From JAFGKK01 sp964521085 (GTDB taxonomy: Bacteria > Chloroflexota > Anaerolineae > Anaerolineales > RBG-16-64-43): DNA of 64,000 nucleotides. Each line of letters starts with the position of its first letter. The first letter of the stretch is position 1. Location of the stretch: contig CAZFPL010000011.1 of the NCBI GenBank assembly GCA_964521085.1, positions 11,861 through 75,860 on the forward strand, in the 5' to 3' direction. Positions 7,688-16,637 of this stretch are shown piece by piece. The notes beneath the pieces are model-generated. The model saw only the letters and a program-made list of their open reading frames with translations, was not told the DNA's origin and made no database searches. The translations under genes and the position numbers were made by a program.

Positions 7688-10600
7688 TTACGCGGATTCC
7701 TCGTCGACGATGGTGAAAAAGGCTTCCACCACAGTCGGGTCAAATTGTTTTCCGCTTTGATCGTGGATATACCGCCGCACTTTCTCTTCCGGCCAGGCGG
7801 CGCAGTACGGCCGGTCCGATCGCAGGGCATCCCACACGTCGATGATGGCAAACACCCTGGCCGCCAGCGGGATATGTTCTTTCTCCAATCCGCGCGGATA
7901 CCCTGTGCCGTCCCATTTCTCATGGTGGCAGTAGGGGATATCCAAAGCCGGCCGGAGGTAGATGATGGGGTAGAGCAATTCGTATGCGAAAACGGGGTGC
8001 TGGCGCATGACGGCCATTTCCTCCGCGGAAAGCGAACCGGGTTTGAGCAGGATGGTGTCGGAGATGGCCATCTTGCCGATATCATGCATCAGCGCCCCGC
8101 GCCGGACATGCACCAGTTCGTCCTCCTTCATTCCCATCAGGCGGGCCAAGCGGATGGTGATATCGGTCACCCGCAGGGTATGTCCGCGTGTTTCGCGGTC
8201 GCGGAGCTCCAGCGCCCGCGACCACCCTTCGATGGTGGCATCGTACGCGGCGATGAGGTCCGTGTTCGTCTTCTGCACGTCTTCGAACATCGAAGCGTTA
8301 TCGATGGCAATCGCCGCCTGCGTGGCCATGGTTTCCAGATATTCGATCCATTCCTCGTCGGGTTGGAAGGCGCGTCGGTTGAAGAGTTCGAGAACACCCT
8401 TGATCCGGCCTTTGGCCAGAAGCGGCGTGACGAAATAGGATGTGAACCGGTCGTCGCTTTCCCGCAGCAGCCGGGCATACGAATTTTCCTGATCCGAATA
8501 AAGGGAAACAGAGACGACCCGGTGCTCGAGGGCCGCGGCACCCGCGTACCCCTGGCCAAGCTGCAGCGGCGTTTGGGTGATGGCGGCCGATTGAATGCCG
8601 CGTCCGGAGAGGAAGGTAAGCGCCTGCGAATGCATGTTCAACAGACGGATGGCGGCCGCGTCAACCTGCAGCTGGGACGTCACCTGGTCAAGGAGGACCG
8701 AAAGAGTAACCCGCAGATCGATGCTCGAGCTGATAGCCATATCGACGGCGCGCAAAGCAGACAGCCGGCGCAACCGCTGTTCGGTTTGTTCATGCAGCGC
8801 CGCCCGGTGCAGCGTATTCCCCGCCGCCTCGGCGATGGATCCCAGCAGCCGCAGGTCGTCGTTGGTGAACTCGCCGGCGGCATGTTGTGAAGTGCGCCCC
8901 GCCCACAGCACACCGATCAACGCCCCCCGCGATGTCATCGGCGCGCACACCGCTTCCTGCACTCCGCGCAGTAAGTCGGAATATTCGGGTTTATCATCCC
9001 CGCCGGCCGACGAATTACGTCGCTGGGGTTTCCCCCCTTCCACCACCTCCGCGCTCAGGCTGCCACGGATGGGAACAGCCCTGCCCGCCAGAGTTGAAAA
9101 CGATTCGGTTGCTTTCTCGATTATGAATTTCTCACCCGTCGGATCCATCACCAGCAGGGCTGCGAAATCGCAGTTGAGAGTCCTCGTCGTGTGCCGAATT
9201 ACGACATCCGGCATATCGGCGCGCTCGGGGATCATCCGCAAATCCTGGTTGAGCGCGGCAATCGATTCCAACTCCAATGTGTGCTGGTGGACCTGATGAA
9301 ACAGCCGGCTCTGCCGGATGGCGACCGCCAGCAGATTGGCGACCTCGGTGGCAATCTCCGCATGTTCCCGGGTAAACACGCCGGGAACTCCCGAGGCGAT
9401 ATTCAACGCCCCGATGAGATCTCCCTGGAATATCAGGGGGATGCTTATATACGACCGGATCCCTTCCGCCCGCAGGGTTTGATCGGTGGGGGAGGGTTTT
9501 TCCTCCGCAAGCAGATCGTCGATCGCGAATAATCCGCCGGATTGCAGCCTCGGGATTTCCGATCCGTACTCGCGGATGGGGATGACCTTTCCTTTTCCCA
9601 GGCTGCTTTGCGTCCTTGCATGTTCGTCGAGCACCGTGGCGGTCTCGGCTTGGAAATCGAACAGCACCAGACTGCTGCGCTGGCAGGGAAGGAGTTCATG
9701 GATTCTTTCCAGGGCTGCATGCGCGATGTCCTCCGGCGTCCGGGCTTCAAGAATAGCCCGATCGATATCGTGGAGAACTTCCAGACGCTCGGTGTAGAGT
9801 CGAAGGGCATCGGCGGTTTGGCGGGTTCCCTGTTCCGCTTCCAGCTGTTTGGAGATATCTTCCGCCATTCCGATCATGAAGGAGGGTTCATTATGGATGT
9901 TCTTCACGGCGGAGACCGTCAGACGGCACCAGATCGACCGGTCGTTTTTGCCCAGCAGGCGGATTTCCCGGCGGTAATGATCCCTCCGGTTTCGCAGAAT
10001 GTCTTCGAACAAGGTTTTTCCGACGGGAAGGTCTTCCGCCAGTGTGATTTGCTCCAGGGAGTGTTCCAGGAGTTCGTCGTGCGGAATTCCCAGGATATCG
10101 CAGATGGCTTGGTTGCCCTCGATCAGGCGGCCGTCCAGCCCGATCAAAATGATCCCGATGGCGGCTTTTTCGAAAATCGCCCGGAATCGGGCTTCGCCTT
10201 CCATCAGCGCCCGCTCCCGCTTCCGGCGCTCGGTGATGTCGCGCATAATGCTGGTGATCGCTTTCATCCGTCCGCTGGAATCGAGGATGAGCGAGGAATT
10301 AATTTCCATCGGCACAACAGTGCCGTCCTTTCGTACGATGGACAGCACGACATTGCGCAATGTTCCGGTTCGCATCAGGTTCTGGAGATGCGATTCCGCC
10401 AAACCGCGTTCGTCCGGATGGACAATATCCGGGAGGAATGTCCCGCGCAACTCCTCGGGCGAGGAATACCCGAGGATGTCGAGTGCCCTCTGGTTGGCGA
10501 AGGAAAAACCGGTGTCCAGACCGTGCAGGAAGATCGCATCCGGAGAGGTTTGCACCACCGAGCGGTATTGCTCCTCGCTCTCCCGAAGGGCTTTTTCGGA

Positions 10601-12538
10601 TTTAACGCGTTCGCTGATATCGCGGGCTACACCCAGCACCGACTTGACTCGTCCGTTCGAATCGAGCATCGGGACCAGCCATGTTCCCATCCACAGTTCC
10701 CGATCCCCGATCCATGAAAGATTTTCGCTGTAGACCGGATCTCCGCCGTCGAACAATTTCTGGACGATCATCGCCTGGCGCTGAGCGATGGTGGCCGGGA
10801 AGAGGTCCGCCATCGCGTTTCCGACAATTTCCGAAACCGGCCGGTTGAATATCAGGCTGGAGAAGGAGTTGACGTATTCCACGATCAGATCGCGGTTGAG
10901 TATGAAAATCATGTCGTGCGCCGCCTCGGCCAAGGCGCGGTAGCGATACTCGCTTTCCCGGAGGGCATGCAGCGCGTGACGGATTTCCCGTTCGTTCTTG
11001 ATCCGGCCGGTGATGTCCCTCGCCACGACGAGGATGTGGCGGCACGTGCCGTCGGAATCGGCGATCGGAGTAAGCGTGACATCCATACTGAGCCGCGGGC
11101 GACCGGGCGGCCGCGTGCTCAGGATGTAGTTGACGCGTCTGCCGGAGCGCAGCGCTTGCCGGAATTTTTCCACGTTCGAACTGATGACGGGTTCTTTCAG
11201 GAAATCCCGTACGGTCTTGCCGATGAGGGCTTCGGGTTTGCGTCCGGTGATTTCGGTCACCGCCCGGTTTGCCGAAACCACGCGGAACACATCCTCCGAT
11301 TCCACGCTGAGCAACATCAACATGTCGGAGACGGAATCATAAACCAGCCCCAGCCGGTTTTCGTTCAGCCGCAGCGCATCTTCCGCCGCTTTCCTCGCGG
11401 TAACGTCGGTGAGGACGATGATTCGTCCGGCGGTTTTTTCTCCGGCAGCGCTGAGGCTGGAGACGGAAACATTAAGATGCAGGCTGCTTCGGCCGGGGGG
11501 AGTGCAAGTAAGGACCAAATCCCGGATTACGGAAAGCCTTCCTGTCGCGGGGAGAAGCTCTTCCGAATACTTTGCCAATTCCGGGATCACATCGAAAATA
11601 TTCCTTCCAAACGCCTTCTCGCGGGGAATCCCCAGCAGCAATTCCGCCGCCTGGTTCCATACAAAACCAATTTCGCCTTTCGGGTCGATCCCCAGGATGG
11701 GTGTGGGGGCGGCTTCGAGAATCGCGCGCAGGCTTTCGCTGACCCGCAACGTTTCAATTTCCTTCTCGATCCGCGCTTGCTCGGCTTCCTTGCGCGCCTG
11801 GATGTCCTCCACAACCGCTTCGTAATATTGCATTTTCCCGTCGGCGCCGAAAACCGGATGCGCGAAGAAGGTGCACCACAACAGGGAGCTGTCTTTGCGC
11901 CGCAACCGGGTTTCGTAGCCTTCCAGAATTTTCTTTTCCCGCAATTGACGGTGAAAATCCTTCTCCACGTCATCGCTTTCGAAAAAATTCACCCGCTGGA
12001 GGGAAAGCAGGTCTTCGCGGCTTGGGTATCCCAGCATGGAGACCATGCGCGGATTAACGTCCAGGAGATAGCCGCCGGGGGCGATGAACAACAGACCGAT
12101 GGGCAGGGTTTGAAACAGGAGTTGAAAGCGGTCTTCGGCTTTCACGGCCGCCTGTTGCTGGGTCTTGCGGTCCAACGCCAAGCGCACGGACATCATCAAC
12201 TGCGGTAGATGATCTGCGGATTTGACGACATAATCATCCACGCCGGCTTCCAGGGCGCGCGCGGCGGTTTCACTGCCGCCGAAGCCCGTATACAGAATCA
12301 CCGGACAGGACGGATCCTGCTCGCGGATCCGGCGGAACAGGGTCAATCCATCGGACCAGGGGAGTTGGTAATCGGTGATCGCCAGGTGGTATTGTTTGCT
12401 TTTCAGCGCCCGGGCGAAGTCCTTATTCGTCCCGACGCTGGTGACGTCGCAATCCGGAAATTGACGCCGCAACTCCCGTTCGGTGAGATCGCGGTCGTGT
12501 TCGTTATCGTCGATGAGAAGGATCTGATATGAACTCAC
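7688..12538 (-). CDS. Giant receiver-PAS(x6)-GAF(x3)-HD-GYP protein, putative c-di-GMP phosphodiesterase
   Basis: 1616 aa, all cytoplasmic by prediction. Domain order by eye: receiver 1-125 (phospho-Asp in ITDYQLP), six PAS units at about 135-910 (each ending in a DIT/DIS-x-R linker), three GAF units at about 935-1085, 1100-1260 and 1275-1420, and HD-GYP at about 1430-1612. The HD-GYP part keeps LMHDIGK, RQHP, CHHEKWDGTGYPRGL and DVWDALRSDRPY, so hydrolysis of cyclic di-GMP is plausible. Its GAF3-HD-GYP end is clearly paralogous to that of the protein at 13175-15226. GTG start at 12538 in front of a receiver that begins at residue 5, so the start is secure. Input is probably phosphorylation plus several small ligands. 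Confidence 0.92.
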   Translation of the reverse strand: MSSYQILLIDDNEHDRDLTERELRRQFPDCDVTSVGTNKDFARALKSKQYHLAITDYQLPWSDGLTLFRRIREQDPSCPVILYTGFGGSETAARALEAGVDDYVVKSADHLPQLMMSVRLALDRKTQQQAAVKAEDRFQLLFQTLPIGLLFIAPGGYLLDVNPRMVSMLGYPSREDLLSLQRVNFFESDDVEKDFHRQLREKKILEGYETRLRRKDSSLLWCTFFAHPVFGADGKMQYYEAVVEDIQARKEAEQARIEKEIETLRVSESLRAILEAAPTPILGIDPKGEIGFVWNQAAELLLGIPREKAFGRNIFDVIPELAKYSEELLPATGRLSVIRDLVLTCTPPGRSSLHLNVSVSSLSAAGEKTAGRIIVLTDVTARKAAEDALRLNENRLGLVYDSVSDMLMLLSVESEDVFRVVSANRAVTEITGRKPEALIGKTVRDFLKEPVISSNVEKFRQALRSGRRVNYILSTRPPGRPRLSMDVTLTPIADSDGTCRHILVVARDITGRIKNEREIRHALHALRESEYRYRALAEAAHDMIFILNRDLIVEYVNSFSSLIFNRPVSEIVGNAMADLFPATIAQRQAMIVQKLFDGGDPVYSENLSWIGDRELWMGTWLVPMLDSNGRVKSVLGVARDISERVKSEKALRESEEQYRSVVQTSPDAIFLHGLDTGFSFANQRALDILGYSSPEELRGTFLPDIVHPDERGLAESHLQNLMRTGTLRNVVLSIVRKDGTVVPMEINSSLILDSSGRMKAITSIMRDITERRKRERALMEGEARFRAIFEKAAIGIILIGLDGRLIEGNQAICDILGIPHDELLEHSLEQITLAEDLPVGKTLFEDILRNRRDHYRREIRLLGKNDRSIWCRLTVSAVKNIHNEPSFMIGMAEDISKQLEAEQGTRQTADALRLYTERLEVLHDIDRAILEARTPEDIAHAALERIHELLPCQRSSLVLFDFQAETATVLDEHARTQSSLGKGKVIPIREYGSEIPRLQSGGLFAIDDLLAEEKPSPTDQTLRAEGIRSYISIPLIFQGDLIGALNIASGVPGVFTREHAEIATEVANLLAVAIRQSRLFHQVHQHTLELESIAALNQDLRMIPERADMPDVVIRHTTRTLNCDFAALLVMDPTGEKFIIEKATESFSTLAGRAVPIRGSLSAEVVEGGKPQRRNSSAGGDDKPEYSDLLRGVQEAVCAPMTSRGALIGVLWAGRTSQHAAGEFTNDDLRLLGSIAEAAGNTLHRAALHEQTEQRLRRLSALRAVDMAISSSIDLRVTLSVLLDQVTSQLQVDAAAIRLLNMHSQALTFLSGRGIQSAAITQTPLQLGQGYAGAAALEHRVVSVSLYSDQENSYARLLRESDDRFTSYFVTPLLAKGRIKGVLELFNRRAFQPDEEWIEYLETMATQAAIAIDNASMFEDVQKTNTDLIAAYDATIEGWSRALELRDRETRGHTLRVTDITIRLARLMGMKEDELVHVRRGALMHDIGKMAISDTILLKPGSLSAEEMAVMRQHPVFAYELLYPIIYLRPALDIPYCHHEKWDGTGYPRGLEKEHIPLAARVFAIIDVWDALRSDRPYCAAWPEEKVRRYIHDQSGKQFDPTVVEAFFTIVDEESA

Positions 12539-12686
12539 TCCAAATGCCTCTCTTCAGCCTGTCTTTTCACGCAGGGGTGGAACGGACTCCCGGAAGAGGA
12601 CATCCCAGCGGGAGATCGGAATTCCTGGCCGTCGCAGGATTGTGCGACGGACGATCCCCGAGCTGTTCGGCCGGTTTCCGCCGGCG

Positions 12687-13133
12687 TCAAGGCAGATCCA
12701 GTCTTTCATTCAAGTCCATCCAATAATGATGCATCACCCGGACCATTTCTTTCAACTGATCGAACGAAACCGGTTTGACCAGGTAGGAATTGACCCCCAA
12801 TTGGTAGGCTTGAGCGATGTCCTCTCTTTCCCGCGAGGAGGTCAAGGCGATGACGGGCAGGCGGCATAAAGCGGGCTGTTGGCGGAGCCATGCCAGCACT
12901 TCCAGCCCGGATGTCCGGGGCATCTTGATATCCAGCAAAATAATCCACGGCCAGTCTGCCTCCTCTGGGGAGGACGCATCCATTTTGGCTTGAAGCCATC
13001 GGATGGCCGACTCGCCGTCCTCGACCACCATCACCTCGGTGTCGAGGTTGGATTTTCGCAATGCCCTGCGGAACAGGGCGACATCGTTCGGATCGTCTTC
13101 GACCATCAGGACAGTCTTGCGGATTTTATCCAT
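12687..13133 (-). CDS. Single-domain response regulator (Rcp1-like)
   Basis: 148-aa receiver only. Acidic pocket VEDDPNDV, phospho-Asp in ILLDIKMP, switch Thr in ALTSS and Lys in YLVKPVS are all present. The DVALFRRALRKSN helix and the long insert before the phospho-Asp are typical of Rcp1-type receivers that partner with GAF/phytochrome-like kinases. I start at ATG 13133 (MDKIRKT), which begins 8 residues before the fold; upstream in-frame codons encode no fold. Sits between the two HD-GYP genes in the same direction. Output would be by protein contact. Confidence 0.9.
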   Translation of the reverse strand: MDKIRKTVLMVEDDPNDVALFRRALRKSNLDTEVMVVEDGESAIRWLQAKMDASSPEEADWPWIILLDIKMPRTSGLEVLAWLRQQPALCRLPVIALTSSREREDIAQAYQLGVNSYLVKPVSFDQLKEMVRVMHHYWMDLNERLDLP

Positions 13134-13174
13134 CGCCCGGCACCCGCATGCCTTTCGGATTCCACTCCCTCCGC

Positions 13175-15226
13175 TTAAGAGTAGTATAGCTCCAAGAAGG
13201 TCTTGAGGATCGATGCATCGAAAATGGATCCCGCCATTGTTCTTAAGTGTGCCAACACCTTCGCGTCCGGCCATGCCTTCCGGTATGGGCGGTCGGAACG
13301 CAGGGCATCCCAATTGTCCACGACCGTGAATACCCTGGCGGATAACGGAATTTGTTCCCCCTTGAGTCCGCGCGGATAGCCGTTTCCATCCCACCGTTCA
13401 TGGTGGCAGTAGGGGATGTCCAGGGACGGCCGCAGAAAGGCGATCGGGGACAACCACTCGAAGGCGGAGACCGGATGCCGGCGCATAATTTCCCACTCTT
13501 GCTCGTCCAAGGCTCCGGGTTTCAGCAAAATCCCATCCGGGATGGCCATCTTCCCGATATCGTGAAGCAAGCAGCCGCGACGGGTGAAGACCAATTCGGC
13601 TTCCGGCATTCCGAGCGTGTGGGCCAGGCGCAGAGTGGCTTCGGTCACGCGCTGGGTATGGCCTTCGGTTTCGTGGTCTCGGAGATCCAGCGCACGCGAC
13701 CAGCCTTCGATGGTGGCATCGTATGCCAGTGTGAGTTCCACGTTGGTGCGCTGCAGGTCTTCGAATAGCATGGTGTTGTCGATGGCGATCGCCGCCTGTT
13801 CGGCCATGGTTTCCAAATACGAGATCCACGCCGGATCGGGATCCAGCTCCCGGCGGTGGAAAATTTCCAGCACCCCCTTTACCTGGCCCTTGGCAATCAG
13901 CGGGGCGGCGATGTAGGACGAAAAACCTTCCGAAGCGAGCAAACTGGCGCGCGCCGGGTCCTCCTCCCGGCTTTCCCACTTGGGGAGGATCAACACCCGC
14001 CGATCGAGCGCGACGCGGCCCGCATATCCGTGGTTGAGATACAGGGAAAGATCTTTCGGATGGGCGAAACGGAATCCACGGCCGGATACATACCGCAAAG
14101 TCTGCGAGTTGGCTTGAAGCAGCAGAACGTCCGCGGCATCGACGTGTAATTGGCTGGTCAGCTCGTCCAGAATGACCATCAGCGTCACCCGCAGATCCAT
14201 GCTCGCCGTGATGGCCGCATCGATTGTGCGCAAAGCGGCCAGCTTCTCCAATTGCTGGCGGATCTGTCGTTCCGCGTTTTTTCGGGAGGAGATATCCCGC
14301 AGCACGAACAGCATGGCGTCCGCCTTCGTCCGGTGGCTGGCCAGCATCGAACCGGAAAACTCGGCGGCGAACGGCGGCCGGTCGAGAGGGGAAAGAAGAA
14401 TCTCCGCCGCCTCCACGCGTCCGGTCCTCCGCAGAGATTCAAGAATATGCTGCACGGATTCGTCTTGGGACGGGGCGAAGGTGTCGAGCAGGCCTTTCCC
14501 CTCCAGTTCGCCGATCGATTTCACCCCGAGCAGGCGGAGCGCTTGCGGATTGGTCATGCGGACCCTCGTCTCCAAATCGGTGACGACGATCGCATCCGGG
14601 GAAGTTTCGATCAAAGTCCGGTACAGGGTTTCGCTTTCGCGCAGCGCCTCTTCGGCGGTGACGCGTGCTTTGCGGATGCCCGCTTCGCGGATTTCCCGTT
14701 CCACAATCGGCAGCAACCGGGCCAGATTTTCTTTCCGCAGATAATCACTCGCGCCGGCTTTCATAATGGCCACGGCCTGATCTTCTCCGATGCTGCCGGA
14801 TACGAGGATGAACGGCAAGTCCACTCCGCGATCCTTGATCAGCGCGAGGGCTTGCGGCGCGCTGAATTTGGGCATCGAATGATCCGAGAGAACCACGTCC
14901 CAGGACTGTGAATCCAACGCGCGAGTCAATGCGTCCGCCGTGTCCACCCGCACGTAGTTAATCGAATACCCCCCGCGTTCAAGTTCCCGGTTCATCAGGA
15001 CGGCGTCGTCTTCCAGGTCTTCGACGATCAGCACCCGTAAAGGTTTTTCTTTTGGATTTTGATCCGGCCTCCGGAGGAAGTATTTGTCCGGAGGTGGTGG
15101 AATTTGGGCAACCGGCGTTTTTCGCCGGGTTTGGATTCTTCGCGCGGGGGATTTTCGGCTTGGGTATGTCCGCCTGTTCCGTCGAGGAAGGGAAGTAGAC
15201 GCTGTGCGCTGAACGCGTTTTTTCAT
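13175..15226 (-). CDS. Receiver-PAS-GAF-HD-GYP protein, putative c-di-GMP phosphodiesterase
   Basis: 683 aa from ATG 15226, chosen for GGAG 6 nt upstream; an ATG at 15262 would add 12 residues without an SD. The first ~60 residues are Arg/Pro/Ser-rich and disordered. Then receiver (about 60-183, phospho-Asp in VVLSDHSMP), PAS (about 193-313), GAF (about 325-483) and HD-GYP (about 490-680) with LLHDIGK, RRHP, CHHERWDGNGYPRGL and DNWDALRSDRPY. The GAF-HD-GYP half matches the end of the 1616-aa protein almost segment for segment (for example AYDATIEGWSRAL in both), so one arose by duplication of the other. First gene of this signalling cluster. Confidence 0.92.
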   Translation of the reverse strand: MKKRVQRTASTSLPRRNRRTYPSRKSPARRIQTRRKTPVAQIPPPPDKYFLRRPDQNPKEKPLRVLIVEDLEDDAVLMNRELERGGYSINYVRVDTADALTRALDSQSWDVVLSDHSMPKFSAPQALALIKDRGVDLPFILVSGSIGEDQAVAIMKAGASDYLRKENLARLLPIVEREIREAGIRKARVTAEEALRESETLYRTLIETSPDAIVVTDLETRVRMTNPQALRLLGVKSIGELEGKGLLDTFAPSQDESVQHILESLRRTGRVEAAEILLSPLDRPPFAAEFSGSMLASHRTKADAMLFVLRDISSRKNAERQIRQQLEKLAALRTIDAAITASMDLRVTLMVILDELTSQLHVDAADVLLLQANSQTLRYVSGRGFRFAHPKDLSLYLNHGYAGRVALDRRVLILPKWESREEDPARASLLASEGFSSYIAAPLIAKGQVKGVLEIFHRRELDPDPAWISYLETMAEQAAIAIDNTMLFEDLQRTNVELTLAYDATIEGWSRALDLRDHETEGHTQRVTEATLRLAHTLGMPEAELVFTRRGCLLHDIGKMAIPDGILLKPGALDEQEWEIMRRHPVSAFEWLSPIAFLRPSLDIPYCHHERWDGNGYPRGLKGEQIPLSARVFTVVDNWDALRSDRPYRKAWPDAKVLAHLRTMAGSIFDASILKTFLELYYS

Positions 15227-15333
15227 ATCCTTCTCCGAGGCCGCCGGGGAAGATCGATCCATCCGATTCTACCCCAAGTGGAATTCATCCGGCCGGAGCA
15301 GGGGCGGGCCTGAGAGTCAGCAGTTTTTTTGGA

Positions 15334-16323
15334 TTATTGGAAAACCGCGGTATCGGGGGATGCGAGGATGTCCAGCAAACGCTCCCGGACACCGGGGATC
15401 ATTTCGGGAAGAGCATTGGCCTCCCAGAACTCAGCCCGGTCGACTTCCTTTAAATCCGGGCGCAAAGTGCCGGAGTTGACCCGACACTCAAACCAGGTGG
15501 AGATCGGATAAAGCGTATCTCCTCCGGGGAAGACGACCTGGTGGCCGCCGAAGATGCCGCGCACATTCAGGGGCTCAATCCGAAGCCCGATTTCTTCTTC
15601 CGTTTCCCGGATGACCGTTCCGGCCAGGCTTTCCCCAAGTTCCAGTAAGCCTCCCGGGAATCCCCAGCGGCTTGAATCGATTCGGCGCGCAAGGAGGATC
15701 CGGCCGCGCTCGTCGCGGATTAATGCGGTCGCTCCGGGTAGTATGAGAGGCGCCGATCCGATCCGGTTTCTCAGAAAGGACCAGGTGGGGATTACAGCCG
15801 GATTGTTTTCATCATCGTTCCGGGGATTGCGAGAAGCGTCAGAGGCGGAGAATTCCGGAGGGTCGAAAAAAGGAAAGCTTTCCCTGCGGTGCTCAAGCGC
15901 CAATTCATACCATGGAAGGGTGGGGGGATAATCCTCCACGGGAAAGAAATTCAGACGGGAGGATTCACTTTGCTCCGGCTGGAGCGAGCCTCCCCTGATG
16001 CGGCTCTCGAAGAAGAATGTGATTTGCTGGACCCGGTCGCCGTTGGGGTAGAGGATGTTGTGTTTGGGGCTGGAGAGGACGGCCGTCAACCGCGTCGGCT
16101 CCACGCGCAACCCCGTCTCTTCGAATGCTTCGCGCCGCGCGCAATCGGCGGGGCTTTCCCCGATTTCCAGGATTCCGCCCGGCAATCCCCACAGATTGAA
16201 ATCCGGCCGGTGATGAAAAAGAATCCGGCCGCCTTCATCCGGGAGGATGACGGTACTGTAGACCAGAGGGATCAATGCATGTCCGACCCGGCTGCGCAAC
16301 TGGTTAAGGTAATCCATCATCAT
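15334..16323 (-). CDS. Tandem Nudix hydrolase
   Basis: 329 aa with two complete Nudix boxes. The first (residues ~50-75) reads GILEIGESPADCARREAFEETGL and the second (~200-225) GLLELGESLAGTVIRETEEEIGL written here by their positions and key residues: Gly, Glu, Arg-Glu, Glu-Glu, Gly in both. Each half starts with a P-G-x-T/V-x-L-I strand and is about 145 residues, so this is an in-frame duplication. Likely hydrolyses nucleoside-diphosphate derivatives (nucleotide sugars, NADH, oxidised nucleotides); specificity cannot be read from sequence. Three consecutive ATG codons at 16323-16315 make the exact start uncertain by two residues. Confidence 0.88.
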   Translation of the reverse strand: MMMDYLNQLRSRVGHALIPLVYSTVILPDEGGRILFHHRPDFNLWGLPGGILEIGESPADCARREAFEETGLRVEPTRLTAVLSSPKHNILYPNGDRVQQITFFFESRIRGGSLQPEQSESSRLNFFPVEDYPPTLPWYELALEHRRESFPFFDPPEFSASDASRNPRNDDENNPAVIPTWSFLRNRIGSAPLILPGATALIRDERGRILLARRIDSSRWGFPGGLLELGESLAGTVIRETEEEIGLRIEPLNVRGIFGGHQVVFPGGDTLYPISTWFECRVNSGTLRPDLKEVDRAEFWEANALPEMIPGVRERLLDILASPDTAVFQ

Positions 16324-16435
16324 CCGCTTCCCACTTGTGGACCTTCCGGGTGGAAAAGGAAGGGTTGTCCCGGTTCAACCGGTTGACCCCCCGCATCCGC
16401 CTGCCGCATTATCATCGATCGGATCATGAAACCGC

Positions 16436-16465
16436 TTGACAATGTTCTGCCTGATATGAGATACT
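16436..16465 (+). promoter_or_regulatory. Sigma-70-type promoter of the orphan small transcript
   Basis: TTGACA (16436-16441), 18-nt spacer, GATACT (16460-16465). The -35 is perfect and the -10 matches five of six positions. No annotated long gene lies downstream on this strand before the terminator at 16604, so the promoter serves a short autonomous transcript starting near 16472. Confidence 0.6.
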
Positions 16466-16471
16466 CTCTTT

Positions 16472-16635
16472 GCAAGTGAGTGTCCTCTTTTCCCGTGCTA
16501 TTCTACAGAAAGGAGGAGGTGATGCCCAAGATGAGTACATATGGCAAATCTTGCGCTGCGGCATCCCTCCTTTTCGACTAAGGTAAGATGCCGCAGCGCA
16601 GCGAAGGCCGCCTCTCGAGGCGGCCTTTTGCTTTT
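16472..16635 (+). ncRNA. Candidate small RNA / dual-function transcript, about 165 nt
   Basis: Bounded by a strong promoter and an intrinsic terminator. The core is a 15-bp stem made by 16551-16565 with 16587-16601 (13 perfect Watson-Crick pairs in GCGCTGCGGCATC). Its 21-nt loop (16566-16586) exposes CCTCCTTTT, the complement of a Shine-Dalgarno sequence. That loop can also pair with the transcript's own AAAGGAGG at 16509-16516. It contains a 19-codon ORF, so it may encode a peptide, act as an SD-targeting regulator, or both. It lies convergent to pfkA, and its U-tract overlaps the pfkA stop codon. No known RNA family recognised. Confidence 0.5.
16522..16581 (+). CDS. 19-codon small ORF with unusually strong ribosome site
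   Basis: Encodes MPKMSTYGKSCAAASLLFD. The preceding AAAGGAGG plus AGGTGATG reproduces the full anti-16S complement with a 3-nt duplication and runs straight into the ATG, much stronger than SDs elsewhere in this window. The second half of the ORF is the 5' arm and loop of the 15-bp hairpin, and the stop lies in the loop, so ribosomes would melt the structure. One Cys, no signal peptide, no recognised family. Could be a leader-type peptide, a real microprotein, or a decoy. Confidence 0.4.
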   Translation: MPKMSTYGKSCAAASLLFD

Positions 16636-16637
16636 TT
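16604..16637 (+). terminator. Intrinsic terminator of the small transcript
   Basis: AAGGCCGCC pairs with GGCGGCCTT around a CTCTCG loop (16604-16627), followed by TTTTGCTTTTTT. The U-tract exists only for the plus strand and overlaps the TAA stop of pfkA on the other strand. Confidence 0.8.
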
